DNA of 56,003 bases. Source: an uncultured Eubacteriales bacterium (lineage in GTDB: Bacteria; Bacillota; Clostridia; Peptostreptococcales; Anaerovoracaceae). Numbering within the stretch: position 1 is the stretch's first letter; every line of letters starts with the position of its first letter. The translations under genes were made by a program, and so were the position numbers. A model generated the notes under the pieces. That model saw only the letters and a list, made by a program, of their open reading frames with translations. It did no database searches and was not told the DNA's origin. Below are positions 25,462-33,680 of the stretch, one piece after another. The DNA lies in the NCBI GenBank assembly GCA_905206455.1, contig CAJLHL010000003.1:1-56003 (forward strand). The letters run 5' to 3'.

Positions 25462-27531
25462 TTATTCCTGTTTCTCGGACGGAATCTGCAGGCGCTTTGT
25501 CTCACTCTTTTTCTCCGCGTTCTGCTTTGCCCGCAGTCGCTGCCGTTCTTCTTCCACAAACTCCGCCGCCACCGCTTTTACTCTAACTGCGGCTTCCTCT
25601 ACGGAAAGATCCAGCTGTGCTCCCGCCATAGTCAGATGGCCGCCTCCGCCCAGCTTTTCCATCATACGCTGCACATTGATGTCACCCAGAGATCTGGCGC
25701 TGACTCTGACCTTATGGTCGATATCCAGTCCTATGACGATACTGGCCCGCATCCCTTTGATATCCAGCAGAGAATTTGCCGCCATGGAAATCAGCATCGC
25801 GATGTTATGACAGGACTTTTCCTGACAGGAAAATGCGATATTACCGGGCAATATTTCCGCCGCGGAAACAATCTGCGCTTCCTGACGCGACAGTTCCATA
25901 TCGATCTGAAAAAATTGTCTCACTTCCGCGGTATCCGCGCCCTGACGCCGCAGCCATGACGCCGCATCGAAAGTTCTCACGCCCGTTTTTACGGAAAAAC
26001 TCTTCGTATCAACCGTGATTCCTGCCAGAAGGACCTCCGCCTCCAGCTTCCCGATGCTCTTTTTCTCCGTCACCACATACTGGAACATCTCCGTTACCAG
26101 TTCTGAAGCGGAAGACGCATACGGCTCCAGATGAAGGAGAATCGGGTTCTGCACGATCTCCTCCCCCCGTCTGTGATGATCGATTACCACAACTTTTTCT
26201 ATGATCTCCGTGAGAGCGGGGCAAGCGGAAAGACTCGGCTTATGGGTATCGACTAAAATGAGCAGGTCATCTTTAGAAGCTGTCGATTTCGCATATTCCG
26301 GGTTGATAAAATTATAGTTTGCCTCCTTCTCAGCCATCTGATATGGCATTTCGATGGCGTCGCTGGTATCGATGACAATATTCGCTTTTTTTCCGCGGTT
26401 TTTTGCAATTCTGGCGATACCGAGAGCCGCTCCGAAGGAATCCATATCCGGCACGGAATGCCCCATGACATAAATATTCGGAGCCTGATCGATCAGCTGG
26501 CGGAGCGCCAGCGCCACGATTCTGGACTTTCCTTTATTTCTCTTTTCGACAGTCTGCAGTTTACCGCCGTAATATTCGATATTGGAGCCTTTCTTCACCA
26601 CCGCCTGATCGCCCCCTCGTCCCAGAGAAAGATCCAATGCCGCAGTGGCATACTCGTCTGTCTGAGCGGGGGTCTTTCCCGACGCGCCCACGCCGATACT
26701 CAGAGAAGCGGGAATATCTCCTCCCGTCTCGATAGCGCGAATTTCGTCGAGAATCGGAAACTTATTTGCCTCGATATTTTCCAGAGTGCGAAAATCAAAG
26801 ATCAGAGCATATTTCGCTTTTCCCATTCTCAGAAAGCCCGCCTGACATTTTGTCGCCCAGAGACGGATTTCATTTTCGATTTCCGCTCCGATACCGGACT
26901 TTTTGTCATCCGGCGCTGATGAAATGATATCGTCGTAATTATCTATATTTACATAAGCGATACAAGTCCGCTCATCTCTGTATTTCTCTTTGATCTGGTC
27001 CACGACCGTGGTTTCTACCCAATGGAGCATCCTGCTTCCCGAAGAACAGCTGATCCGTGCTTCTGACACGAATACTTTAAAATTTCTCGGGCGCGCCTGT
27101 TTCGATTTGAAAGTGATCGTCTTATCTTTCAGCGCTTCTCTGGTCATCTCGTGAATTTTAACACCCGTGATATCATAAATATTCGACTTTCCCGCTTCCA
27201 AATCATCTACCAGCTCATTAAATTTCGCATTATACCACATGATCTTGCCTTTGCTGTCAATAATGCACAGGGGAAGCGGATTATATATGACAGAAAAGGA
27301 GATCGTTTCATCCATATCTGAAGTCACATCATAAAGATACTCGCTGATCGCTTTGGAATTGCTGTCTGAAGTCTTCAGATTTATCAGCATGGCAATAAAA
27401 ACCAGCGCCAGTCCTACCAGTCCCATGACAGGCTTTTCTAAAGCGAGAAGCAGTGTAATGATAAGCATTACGACGATATCCGGCTTTGAATTTACTGACA
27501 GAAAGGGCTGTCTGCCTGATTTCTTTTTCAT
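25462..27531 (-). CDS. gdpP: Cyclic-di-AMP phosphodiesterase GdpP
   Basis: 689 residues from ATG at 27531 (AGAAGG upstream). Two membrane spans (~20-55) lead to a PAS-like region (~75-175), a degenerate GGDEF domain (~180-310; the signature is replaced, as normal for GdpP) and a DHH-DHHA1 phosphodiesterase (~345-665). DHH-type metal motifs are present: YVMGHSVPDMDSFGAALG, LVDTHKPS and VVIDHHRRGEE; the DHHA1 part ends with KLGGGGHLTMAGAQL. The enzyme hydrolyses c-di-AMP to pApA and so affects wall stress and potassium balance. Its charged Lys/Arg/Glu C-terminal tail is somewhat longer than usual. A consensus promoter stands ~110 bases upstream, and rplI-dnaB-purA follow. Confidence 0.95.
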   Translation of the reverse strand: MKKKSGRQPFLSVNSKPDIVVMLIITLLLALEKPVMGLVGLALVFIAMLINLKTSDSNSKAISEYLYDVTSDMDETISFSVIYNPLPLCIIDSKGKIMWYNAKFNELVDDLEAGKSNIYDITGVKIHEMTREALKDKTITFKSKQARPRNFKVFVSEARISCSSGSRMLHWVETTVVDQIKEKYRDERTCIAYVNIDNYDDIISSAPDDKKSGIGAEIENEIRLWATKCQAGFLRMGKAKYALIFDFRTLENIEANKFPILDEIRAIETGGDIPASLSIGVGASGKTPAQTDEYATAALDLSLGRGGDQAVVKKGSNIEYYGGKLQTVEKRNKGKSRIVALALRQLIDQAPNIYVMGHSVPDMDSFGAALGIARIAKNRGKKANIVIDTSDAIEMPYQMAEKEANYNFINPEYAKSTASKDDLLILVDTHKPSLSACPALTEIIEKVVVIDHHRRGEEIVQNPILLHLEPYASSASELVTEMFQYVVTEKKSIGKLEAEVLLAGITVDTKSFSVKTGVRTFDAASWLRRQGADTAEVRQFFQIDMELSRQEAQIVSAAEILPGNIAFSCQEKSCHNIAMLISMAANSLLDIKGMRASIVIGLDIDHKVRVSARSLGDINVQRMMEKLGGGGHLTMAGAQLDLSVEEAAVRVKAVAAEFVEEERQRLRAKQNAEKKSETKRLQIPSEKQE

Positions 27532-27642
27532 GATTTCGCCTTCCTTCTGATTCGAAAAAATACGAATCCGAATATAGAAACATCTGTTTTTGTTCAAATC
27601 GCAGCAAAGCTCTGACAAGCTCGCCAGTCGCAGGGTGCAGAC

Positions 27643-27671
27643 ATTATATCATACCCGATACGGCAATTCAA
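27643..27671 (-). promoter_or_regulatory. Sigma-A promoter of gdpP-rplI-dnaB-purA
   Basis: Minus strand TTGAAT, 17-base spacer, TATAAT; predicted leader ~105 bases. Confidence 0.85.
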
Positions 27672-27732
27672 TCTCTGCGGTTTTCGACACTTTTCGGTAA
27701 TCGCTCTTCCGGTGAAATTTTTCCAAAAACAC

Positions 27733-27759
27733 AAAATCCGGCACTTTTCAGTGCCGGAT
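27733..27759 (-). terminator. Terminator of the rpsF-ssb-rpsR operon
   Basis: ATCCGGCAC pairs with GTGCCGGAT around a 6-base loop, followed by TTTTGTGTTTTT on the minus strand. It lies beyond the repeat element. Confidence 0.92.
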
Positions 27760-27768
27760 GCATAAAAT

Positions 27769-27873
27769 GACGGGCTTCGCCCGGTCTTTTACAGCACTGC
27801 CTGCAGTTTGCTGCAGCGTGCAGAGCCTATGCTGAAATTGCCCGGCTTCAACCGGATACAATTTTTCAATTCA
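27769..27873 (-). repeat. Structured dispersed repeat, copy 2
   Basis: Read on the minus strand from 27873: GAATTGAAAAATTGTATCCGG-type start, GAAGCCGG, then CTGCAGCAAACTGCAGGCAG, GTAAAAGACC and GCGAAGCCCG. Block order, spacing and orientation agree with copy 1 at 15515-15628. It begins nine bases after the rpsR stop codon and ends ten bases before the operon terminator, so it would be part of the operon's 3' untranslated RNA. Confidence 0.7.
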
Positions 27874-27881
27874 GAGCTCGA

Positions 27882-28124
27882 TTAGTCCTGCGTATAAGGG
27901 AGTAATGCCACAATTCTTGCTCTCTTAATCGCTTTCGTCACTTCTCTCTGGTGAATAGCGCAAGTGCCGGTGATTCTCTTTGGAAGAATCTTACCTCTTT
28001 CTGTCACATATTTTTTGAGTGTATCGACATCTTTATAATCGATAGAAGCTGCGCCGTTCTGTGCCTTCTGTACGCAGAACTGGCAGACCTTTCTTCTTCT
28101 CATGCCGCCTCTTCTCTTTTCCAT
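27882..28124 (-). CDS. rpsR: 30S ribosomal protein bS18
   Basis: 80 residues, usual length. Signature KVCQFCVQKAQNGAASIDYKD then RGKILPKRITGTCAIHQRE and KAIKRARIVALLPY. It carries CxxC plus a further Cys, i.e. the zinc-type variant seen in many Firmicutes. It binds with bS6 on the 30S platform. Third gene of the rpsF-ssb-rpsR operon, 18 bases after ssb. Confidence 0.98.
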   Translation of the reverse strand: MEKRRGGMRRRKVCQFCVQKAQNGAASIDYKDVDTLKKYVTERGKILPKRITGTCAIHQREVTKAIKRARIVALLPYTQD

Positions 28125-28142
28125 AGAGCGCGTCTCCTTTCT

Positions 28143-28652
28143 TTAGAATGGAATGTCGTCGTCGTCAATGGCTTCAAAGCCTTCCGGAATACCAGACTGC
28201 ACCGGCGCTGCCTGCTGAGGAGCTCCTGTGTTCTGCTGGCTTCCATATCCGTCGAACCCGCCTGCGCTGCTGTTTCCGCCGTAGTTTGAGGCGCTGTAAC
28301 CGCTGCCTCCTGCCTGGGAATCGCTCTTGCTTCCGATGAATTCAAAACGGTTTACAATCACGTCTGTGGTATATACCGTATCGCCCTTCTGATTCTGATA
28401 GGAGCCTGTCTGAATTCTTCCCTCTACCGCTACCTGACGGCCCTTCGTAAGATACCTGGAAAACGTCTCAGCCTGCTTTCCGAATAAAGTAATTCTTATG
28501 AAATCGGCTTGTCTGTCATTTCCTCCATCCTGGCTGTTTCTCGACACCGGACGGTCTACCGCCAGAGTCGCAGAACAAACCGGCATCTGCGAATTGGTAT
28601 ATCTGAGTTCCGGATCTCTTGTCAATCTGCCAATCAATACGACTACGTTCAT
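28143..28652 (-). CDS. ssb: Single-stranded DNA-binding protein
   Basis: 169 residues. OB-fold (~1-105) with the typical opening MNVVVLIGRLTRDPELRYT, then ADFIRITLFGKQAE and GRQVAVEGRIQTGSY. A Gly/Ser/Gln-rich linker leads to the acidic tail FEAIDDDDIPF, the tip used to recruit replication and repair enzymes. It protects single-stranded DNA at the fork. Position between rpsF and rpsR is standard. Confidence 0.98.
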   Translation of the reverse strand: MNVVVLIGRLTRDPELRYTNSQMPVCSATLAVDRPVSRNSQDGGNDRQADFIRITLFGKQAETFSRYLTKGRQVAVEGRIQTGSYQNQKGDTVYTTDVIVNRFEFIGSKSDSQAGGSGYSASNYGGNSSAGGFDGYGSQQNTGAPQQAAPVQSGIPEGFEAIDDDDIPF

Positions 28653-28705
28653 TTTAAACTCCTTGTCATCCTGACGAAGAAAGTTTTCTTTTCAGAATCC
28701 GAAAA

Positions 28706-28996
28706 CTATTTTTCGTCTTTGTTTACGATGATGTGTCTGATGCAGGCGTCAGAAATCTTCAATCTTCTGTCTAACTCCTTCGGGAGTTCTGTGCCTGCCT
28801 GGAATTCTACTACTGCATAGTATCCTTCATTCTTCTTCTGGATCGGATACGCGAGCTTCTTTGTTCCCCAGATATCTTCTTTCGTTACTTCGCCGTCTTC
28901 CGCAGTGATGATGTTCTTCACCATTTCTACCGCTGCGTTTTTAGCGTCTTCTTCTAAAGCAGAATCGAGGATGAACATTACTTCGTAATTTGTCAT
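28706..28996 (-). CDS. rpsF: 30S ribosomal protein bS6
   Basis: 96 residues from ATG at 28996, selected for the strong AAGGAGGTG seven bases upstream and the standard start MTNYEVMFILDS. Contains IWGTKKLAYPIQKKNEGYYAVVEF and the helix ending RRLKISDACIRHIIV. Partner of bS18 on the 30S platform. First gene of the operon behind a near-consensus promoter. Confidence 0.98.
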   Translation of the reverse strand: MTNYEVMFILDSALEEDAKNAAVEMVKNIITAEDGEVTKEDIWGTKKLAYPIQKKNEGYYAVVEFQAGTELPKELDRRLKISDACIRHIIVNKDEK

Positions 28997-29065
28997 CTTG
29001 TCACCTCCTTGTGGACTTTCCGGCCTCGCTGCCGAGGCAAGGATATTACCGCCCTGCGCGATAAC
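28997..29065 (-). promoter_or_regulatory. Candidate bS6:bS18 autoregulatory leader
   Basis: The ~70-base leader has a stable hairpin, GCCTCG-GCAG-CGAGGC, followed by CCGG just before the Shine-Dalgarno. bS6-bS18 is known to repress its own operon in many bacteria through a leader hairpin with an exposed CCG. The match here is by eye and incomplete. Confidence 0.35.
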
Positions 29066-29071
29066 TTCAAT

Positions 29072-29100
29072 AGTATAACAGTGTATTTCCACTTTTGCAA
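29072..29100 (-). promoter_or_regulatory. Sigma-A promoter of rpsF-ssb-rpsR
   Basis: Minus strand TTGCAA, 17-base spacer, TATACT, about 75 bases before the rpsF start. Confidence 0.88.
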
Positions 29101-29113
29101 GGGAAAAATAGAG

Positions 29114-29149
29114 AAATCCCGGCGCATCTCATTAAAAAATACGCCGGGA
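29114..29149 (-). terminator. Terminator downstream of the large histidine kinase gene
   Basis: TCCCGGCG pairs with CGCCGGGA around a 17-base loop, followed on the minus strand by TTTCTCTATTTTT. It lies ~60 bases after the kinase stop and just upstream of the rpsF promoter. Confidence 0.7.
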
Positions 29150-29206
29150 CATCTATCTCACCGGAATTTCACCATATTTCACCGCTCCGGCATAATTCTG
29201 CACTGT

Positions 29207-32200
29207 TTATTCCGATCTCAGGATAATTTCTGCCTTAAACAGATCTCCGTCGATACTGAGGCCGAATCTTCCTCCCTGAAGCTCCGTCAAACTGCGGGCG
29301 ATATTAAGCCCCAGTCCGCTGCCTTCCGTGGTTCTCGCACTGTCGCCTCTTACGAACCGCTCCATGAGTTCGTCTGTAGCGACGTTGAGACGCTCTCTGG
29401 AAATATTTTTCACTGCGATGCTCACTCTGCCCGGCAACGCGCTATATCCCACGGCATCTGCTGTATCATTCTCCGTGTCATATCTCTGAGAATCCTGCAG
29501 ATCCGTATTATTTTCCAACCTATTCCGGTGCAGGCGTTTTTTTCCGAAATATTTTTTCAGGCCGTTTTCACCGAAAATACCCGCGGGATTTCCATCGGTG
29601 TAAGAGGACATTGCCTTCCGGCTGTTCGCTGAAGAATCTGCCGTGAAAGCTTCCGTGCGAAGCTCTGTGACTGTGATATAAACGCGGGTTCCCGGCATGG
29701 AATATTTGCAGACATTGCTCAGCAGATTGTCGAGAATTCTCCAGAGCAGGCGTCCGTCCGCCTCTGCAATCACCGGATGGTCCGGAAAATCGGTAACAGC
29801 GCTCAGAGAAGCAGCCTGCAGACGTTCCGCATATTCTCCTACCGCCTGATTTACCGTCTCGCAGATATTGATCCGCTGCAGCGAAACAGTGATATTGCCC
29901 GTAGAGGCCTTCGACGCTTCCACCAGATCCTCTGTAAGCTTTTTCAGCCGCGCCGACTGGCGGACCAGCACCTCCGTATATTCCGCCGCCTTTCCTTCCA
30001 GATCTTCCTTACTCAGCAGATCCACATAATTCACGATAGAAGTCAGCGGCGTTTTAATGTCGTGAGATACGTTTGTAATCAGCTCGGTCTTCATCCGCTC
30101 ACTCTTCATCCGCTGTTCGATGGCGATGGCCATACCTCTGCTGATGTTATTGAGATTTTCCCCGTGTTCGCGGAATTCACCTCTCATATTCGAGGTGTCC
30201 ACCTTTGCGTTCAGATCGCCGTTTGCCAGCGCCCGTCCCCCTTTCTGCAGTCTGCGAAGCATCACGCCGACGGCCATAACCACCAGAAATACCGCGATAT
30301 CAAACAAAATTCCCAGAAATACGAGAAATCCGCTGCCGTACCATCCCAGCTGGCTTCCCGCAAACAGATTGACCATAACGACCAGAACGAAGACCGCTCC
30401 GAGCTTCCACTGGACAGCAATGTTTCCCACGGCTTCTCTGATCCCTCTCCACAGCGGTCCAAAGATCTTCTCGCCCGCTTTTCCGAGGATCCCCGCCATC
30501 CAGACCAGAATACGCCAGATCAGGCTGTTTCTCCACCAGCCGCCGAGTTTAAATCTCACGGCACAACTCATCGAAAAAAGAATGCACAGCAGAATCTGAA
30601 CGACAGCTGCCGCTGCCGCTGCGCAGAAAATCGGATAAGTCTGAGAGACCGGCGGATTTCCCCAAGGCGCAATCAAAGCGCTCTCGGCGGAAGCGATATC
30701 GACAGCCATTGCGCCTCCGAAGAGAATAAAGAAAATCAAAAGGAAGAGATCAAACGGAATTCGATCCGCGGCGGACGCTGTGATACAGTATCCTTGTGAT
30801 GATCTCCAGGCAGCTTTCTGTTCCGCTTTCAAAAGCCTGCGTTGAGACCGCATCTTTGCTCCTGCCGCCTTTGGCCTTACAGCAGCCTCTCCGCCTGCCG
30901 GCATGCGACCGGCCCCGCTTCCATTATCATTGCCTGCGGTTCCCGCCTCTGCGCTCTGTTCGAATCCTTCGCCTTTTTCCCAGAAGTCTCTGCCGTCTCC
31001 GTTCACACCGCGGTTCGCCGTCTGAGGATCATCATCTTCAGGATCCCGCCCGTCACAGGTCCTGCACCCCGCAGCCATCATCAGAAAGACAAAGAGAGCC
31101 GCGCAAAGAAATCCGAGAATCACGTCCGCTAAAATAATCCATGCACCAAAAGGAGTAAAGATATTATGAAACAATTTGATCAGAAGAAAGATATCGATAT
31201 TTTTCATGGGCTCGGTGACAGAGCATACGATACTCATACCGTTATCGTAGCCGATCGTCACCGAATAATCTGTTTTTCCGCTGTAGGAATAATTTTCTGA
31301 AACTTTACTTCCCAGTCCGGAAACATCTGCCGCTCCTTCCGTGCTGCTGACGGATTCGGCACTGATCTTCGTACTGAAAGAAAGAAGATCTTTTGTCATA
31401 TACCGGGCCAGCACACTGTCTGTCGTCAGGGGAGTATCCGACGTCTTCTGTGCTCCCGTTCCATCTGTGTCCGACCCTTCAGCGGCGGAATTTCCTCCGG
31501 TCTGCACCGGATCCGCACTTCCGTCTGATTTGCTGTAAATCGCCATATGGATATTCATATTTTCAAAATCCCCGGCGCTGTGACTCTGAGCGACGGACGC
31601 CATATAATTCATATGCCCGTCTTCTTCCCTGCTCTCATCGGCATAAATCACAGAATCCAGGGAAAGCATAAACTGCGCAGTCTCTGTGCCGCTTTCCGAT
31701 ACATCTCTGCCGATCCAGACAATCTCTCTTTGTCTGTTAAAATAGAGACGGCCTTCTTTGGGATTGAGCCAGACAACTTCATCCATCATATAATCATCGA
31801 GCTCCCGGCTGCTGTAATTCAGAAGAGAACCGTTTGCATTTATCACCTCTCCCGAAATATAACCGATATATTTCGTATTTTCATCTCCTTCCGTGCTCTG
31901 ATACAGGAGAAAAGCAGTAGAACCGTCTTCGTTAATAAACTGTTTCTTTCCGTCGGCAGTCGATTCAACCCGGTAAAAATATTCGCCGACTTTGATCCTG
32001 TAAGATCCCGCTTCCATATCGCTCCACTTCGGGATTTCCGCCACCATATCGCCCTGGACTGCCTGCCACTCGACAATCGGATAAAGGGAATCGTCATATG
32101 TGTCGGATGTATTGCCTGAAACCTGGTCCCCGGCTGCGCTGTCACCTCCTTTAGCTGACTCCTCCATTTCCTTCTTTCCCGCATCGCTGTTATAGTAATA

Positions 32201-32407
32201 ATATCCCATATACTGGAACGCACTGTCGGACAGGTTATATTGGAAAAGATCCGTCTCATAATATCTGAGTCCTTTTTTATCTACGGCATTCGTACCGTAA
32301 AGATATACCGTGCCGGCGATACTGCTGATAAAAAGCAGAACGCACAGTGTCAGTATCAGCACCGCTCCGGCTTTCGCCCCTGTGTTCGTCATCAATCGTT
32401 TCATCAT
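29207..32407 (-). CDS. Very large polytopic sensor histidine kinase (HDIKTPL class)
   Basis: About 1066 residues, taking the ATG at 32407 with GGGG six bases upstream; neighbouring ATGs at 32413 and 32404 are possible. A first span (~13-35) precedes a ~370-residue extracytoplasmic region, then a span ending in a Cys pair (FVFLMMAAGCRTC), a ~100-residue disordered cytoplasmic loop, and about four further spans (~550-730). HAMP-like linker, HisKA with LITNVSHDIKTPLTSIVNYV, and HATPase with N box LLSNVCKYSM and G2 GSGLGLNIARSL follow. Between N box and the next strand (VSIAVKNIS) lies an insertion of ~75 polar residues. HDIKTPL kinases commonly sense envelope-active compounds; the ligand here is unknown. 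It follows its response regulator by 126 bases. Family: seen; function: not inferred. Confidence 0.88.
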   Translation of the reverse strand: MMKRLMTNTGAKAGAVLILTLCVLLFISSIAGTVYLYGTNAVDKKGLRYYETDLFQYNLSDSAFQYMGYYYYNSDAGKKEMEESAKGGDSAAGDQVSGNTSDTYDDSLYPIVEWQAVQGDMVAEIPKWSDMEAGSYRIKVGEYFYRVESTADGKKQFINEDGSTAFLLYQSTEGDENTKYIGYISGEVINANGSLLNYSSRELDDYMMDEVVWLNPKEGRLYFNRQREIVWIGRDVSESGTETAQFMLSLDSVIYADESREEDGHMNYMASVAQSHSAGDFENMNIHMAIYSKSDGSADPVQTGGNSAAEGSDTDGTGAQKTSDTPLTTDSVLARYMTKDLLSFSTKISAESVSSTEGAADVSGLGSKVSENYSYSGKTDYSVTIGYDNGMSIVCSVTEPMKNIDIFLLIKLFHNIFTPFGAWIILADVILGFLCAALFVFLMMAAGCRTCDGRDPEDDDPQTANRGVNGDGRDFWEKGEGFEQSAEAGTAGNDNGSGAGRMPAGGEAAVRPKAAGAKMRSQRRLLKAEQKAAWRSSQGYCITASAADRIPFDLFLLIFFILFGGAMAVDIASAESALIAPWGNPPVSQTYPIFCAAAAAAVVQILLCILFSMSCAVRFKLGGWWRNSLIWRILVWMAGILGKAGEKIFGPLWRGIREAVGNIAVQWKLGAVFVLVVMVNLFAGSQLGWYGSGFLVFLGILFDIAVFLVVMAVGVMLRRLQKGGRALANGDLNAKVDTSNMRGEFREHGENLNNISRGMAIAIEQRMKSERMKTELITNVSHDIKTPLTSIVNYVDLLSKEDLEGKAAEYTEVLVRQSARLKKLTEDLVEASKASTGNITVSLQRINICETVNQAVGEYAERLQAASLSAVTDFPDHPVIAEADGRLLWRILDNLLSNVCKYSMPGTRVYITVTELRTEAFTADSSANSRKAMSSYTDGNPAGIFGENGLKKYFGKKRLHRNRLENNTDLQDSQRYDTENDTADAVGYSALPGRVSIAVKNISRERLNVATDELMERFVRGDSARTTEGSGLGLNIARSLTELQGGRFGLSIDGDLFKAEIILRSE

Positions 32408-32533
32408 TATCATCCCCGATTTCTTAAATATCAATGTCTGCCCGCATACTGCCGCTGCTGCATCATATCCGCAGGCCGCGGCGGTACGCTGTGAATTCTT
32501 CCGGCGATACTGCAAAGCATCGCCGCGGGACCG

Positions 32534-33232
32534 TCACCTGTCGCCCTGTTTTGCGATTTTGTATCCCTGCCCCCAAACCACCTGAAGATAGCGGGGTTCG
32601 GAGGGATTAATCTCGATTTTTTCCCGGATATGACGCACATGTACCGCCACGGCCCCTTCGGATCCCAGCGGTATCTCATTCCAGATGCGCCGGTAAATCT
32701 CCCCTGAGGAATACACTTTCCCAGGGGAACGGATCAGCAGTCTGAGAATGCTGTACTCAATCGGTGTCAGCGTCACAGGTTCTCCATCCACCGTGACGGT
32801 TTTTGATTCGTCATCCAGCTGCAGCCCCCCGGCGGTAAACACTCCTGTCTTTCTACTCCAGGAGCCCAGATTCGTATATCTGCGCAGCTGAGACTTCACT
32901 CGCGCCAGCACTTCTACGGGATTAAAGGGTTTGGTAATATAATCGTCGGCTCCGATATTCAGTCCCAGCACCTTATCGCTGTCCTCACTTTTGGCGGTGA
33001 GCAGAATGATCGGAACATTTGACATCTCTCTGATCTTCGCGGTAGCGGCGATGCCGTCCATCCCGGGCATCATGATATCCATCAGAATCAGCTGTATGTC
33101 ATTCTTCTCTACGATCTCAATCGCTTCACTGCCGCTGTACGCCTCATAAACTCTGTAATCCCCTGACGAGAGATATATTTTCAGCGCGGCCACGATATCC
33201 TTTTCATCATCACAAACGAGTACGTTATACAA
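32534..33232 (-). CDS. OmpR-family response regulator, partner of the large kinase
   Basis: 232 residues from TTG at 33232; GAGAGGAG lies eight bases upstream and the family normally starts M-YN-LVCDDEKDI, which fits. A GTG at 33271 would add 13 odd residues without an RBS. Receiver: acidic pocket CDDEKDI, phosphoacceptor Asp in IQLILMDIMMPGMDG, LTAKSEDSDKVLGLNIGADDYITKPF. Winged helix C-domain: LTPIEYSILRLLIRSPGKVYS, RRIWNE, GAVAVHVRHIREKIE and VWGQGYKI. This is the regulator class paired with HDIKTPL kinases. Located after the gatB-aspS terminator, so probably its own unit. Confidence 0.9.
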   Translation of the reverse strand: MYNVLVCDDEKDIVAALKIYLSSGDYRVYEAYSGSEAIEIVEKNDIQLILMDIMMPGMDGIAATAKIREMSNVPIILLTAKSEDSDKVLGLNIGADDYITKPFNPVEVLARVKSQLRRYTNLGSWSRKTGVFTAGGLQLDDESKTVTVDGEPVTLTPIEYSILRLLIRSPGKVYSSGEIYRRIWNEIPLGSEGAVAVHVRHIREKIEINPSEPRYLQVVWGQGYKIAKQGDR

Positions 33233-33547
33233 TCCTCCATCTCCTCTCCCCTTATCCTGCGGCTTTCCCACGGCCGGTCCTGCTCTTTTCGCGCACTCGG
33301 CTGCGGGCGGCGCCGCTTCTCCCTCTGCAAGGGCCGGCAGTCGACGGCAGCTTTGCTGACTGCGCTTCCTTACACCGTCATTTTAGCAGAAGCCGATATT
33401 AAGAAAAAACGGGTTAAAATTTTAAGATTTGATTAACAAATTCCTTCTATTTTTTAAGAAATCGGTGCGCATCGTTTTCGGCGTATCAGAGAACGCGCAC
33501 GAAATGATTTTAACACATCTGAAGCCTGCGGACGCGCAAAGAAATGA
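33233..33547 (-). other. Intergenic region before the response regulator
   Basis: Holds the AT-rich stretch 33400-33470, including TTAAAATTTTAA and an adjacent TTGTTAATCAAAT on the minus strand, and a possible -10 TAAAAT near 33385. No convincing complete promoter or small gene was seen; 33260-33360 is GC-rich and featureless. Confidence 0.4.
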
Positions 33548-33600
33548 AAAGAACAGAAAAGGACGTCTCCTCAAGTCCGGTCTGACCTGGGGAAACGTCC
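33548..33600 (-). terminator. Terminator of the gatCAB-aspS operon
   Basis: GGACGT(T)TCC pairs with GGA(G)ACGTCC, with inner GGTC/GACC-type pairing; TTTTCTGTTCTTTT follows on the minus strand. The region 33601-33680 up to the stop codon is AT-rich without features. Confidence 0.85.
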
Positions 33601-33680
33601 ATTCATTATTTATTTGCCTTTATTTGCTTTTATTTATCGTTTCATTCTCCCTTTTCATCCGACGAAAGATAAATGAGATT

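Noticed and set aside
29777..30799. 340-codon plus-strand open frame
   Set aside because: Antisense to the large histidine kinase; Arg/His/Gln-rich shadow.
33290..33370. Third copy of the walK/rpsR 3' repeat
   Set aside because: GC-rich and contains CCGGCAG-like pieces, but the block order and the TTGTATCCGG start are absent.
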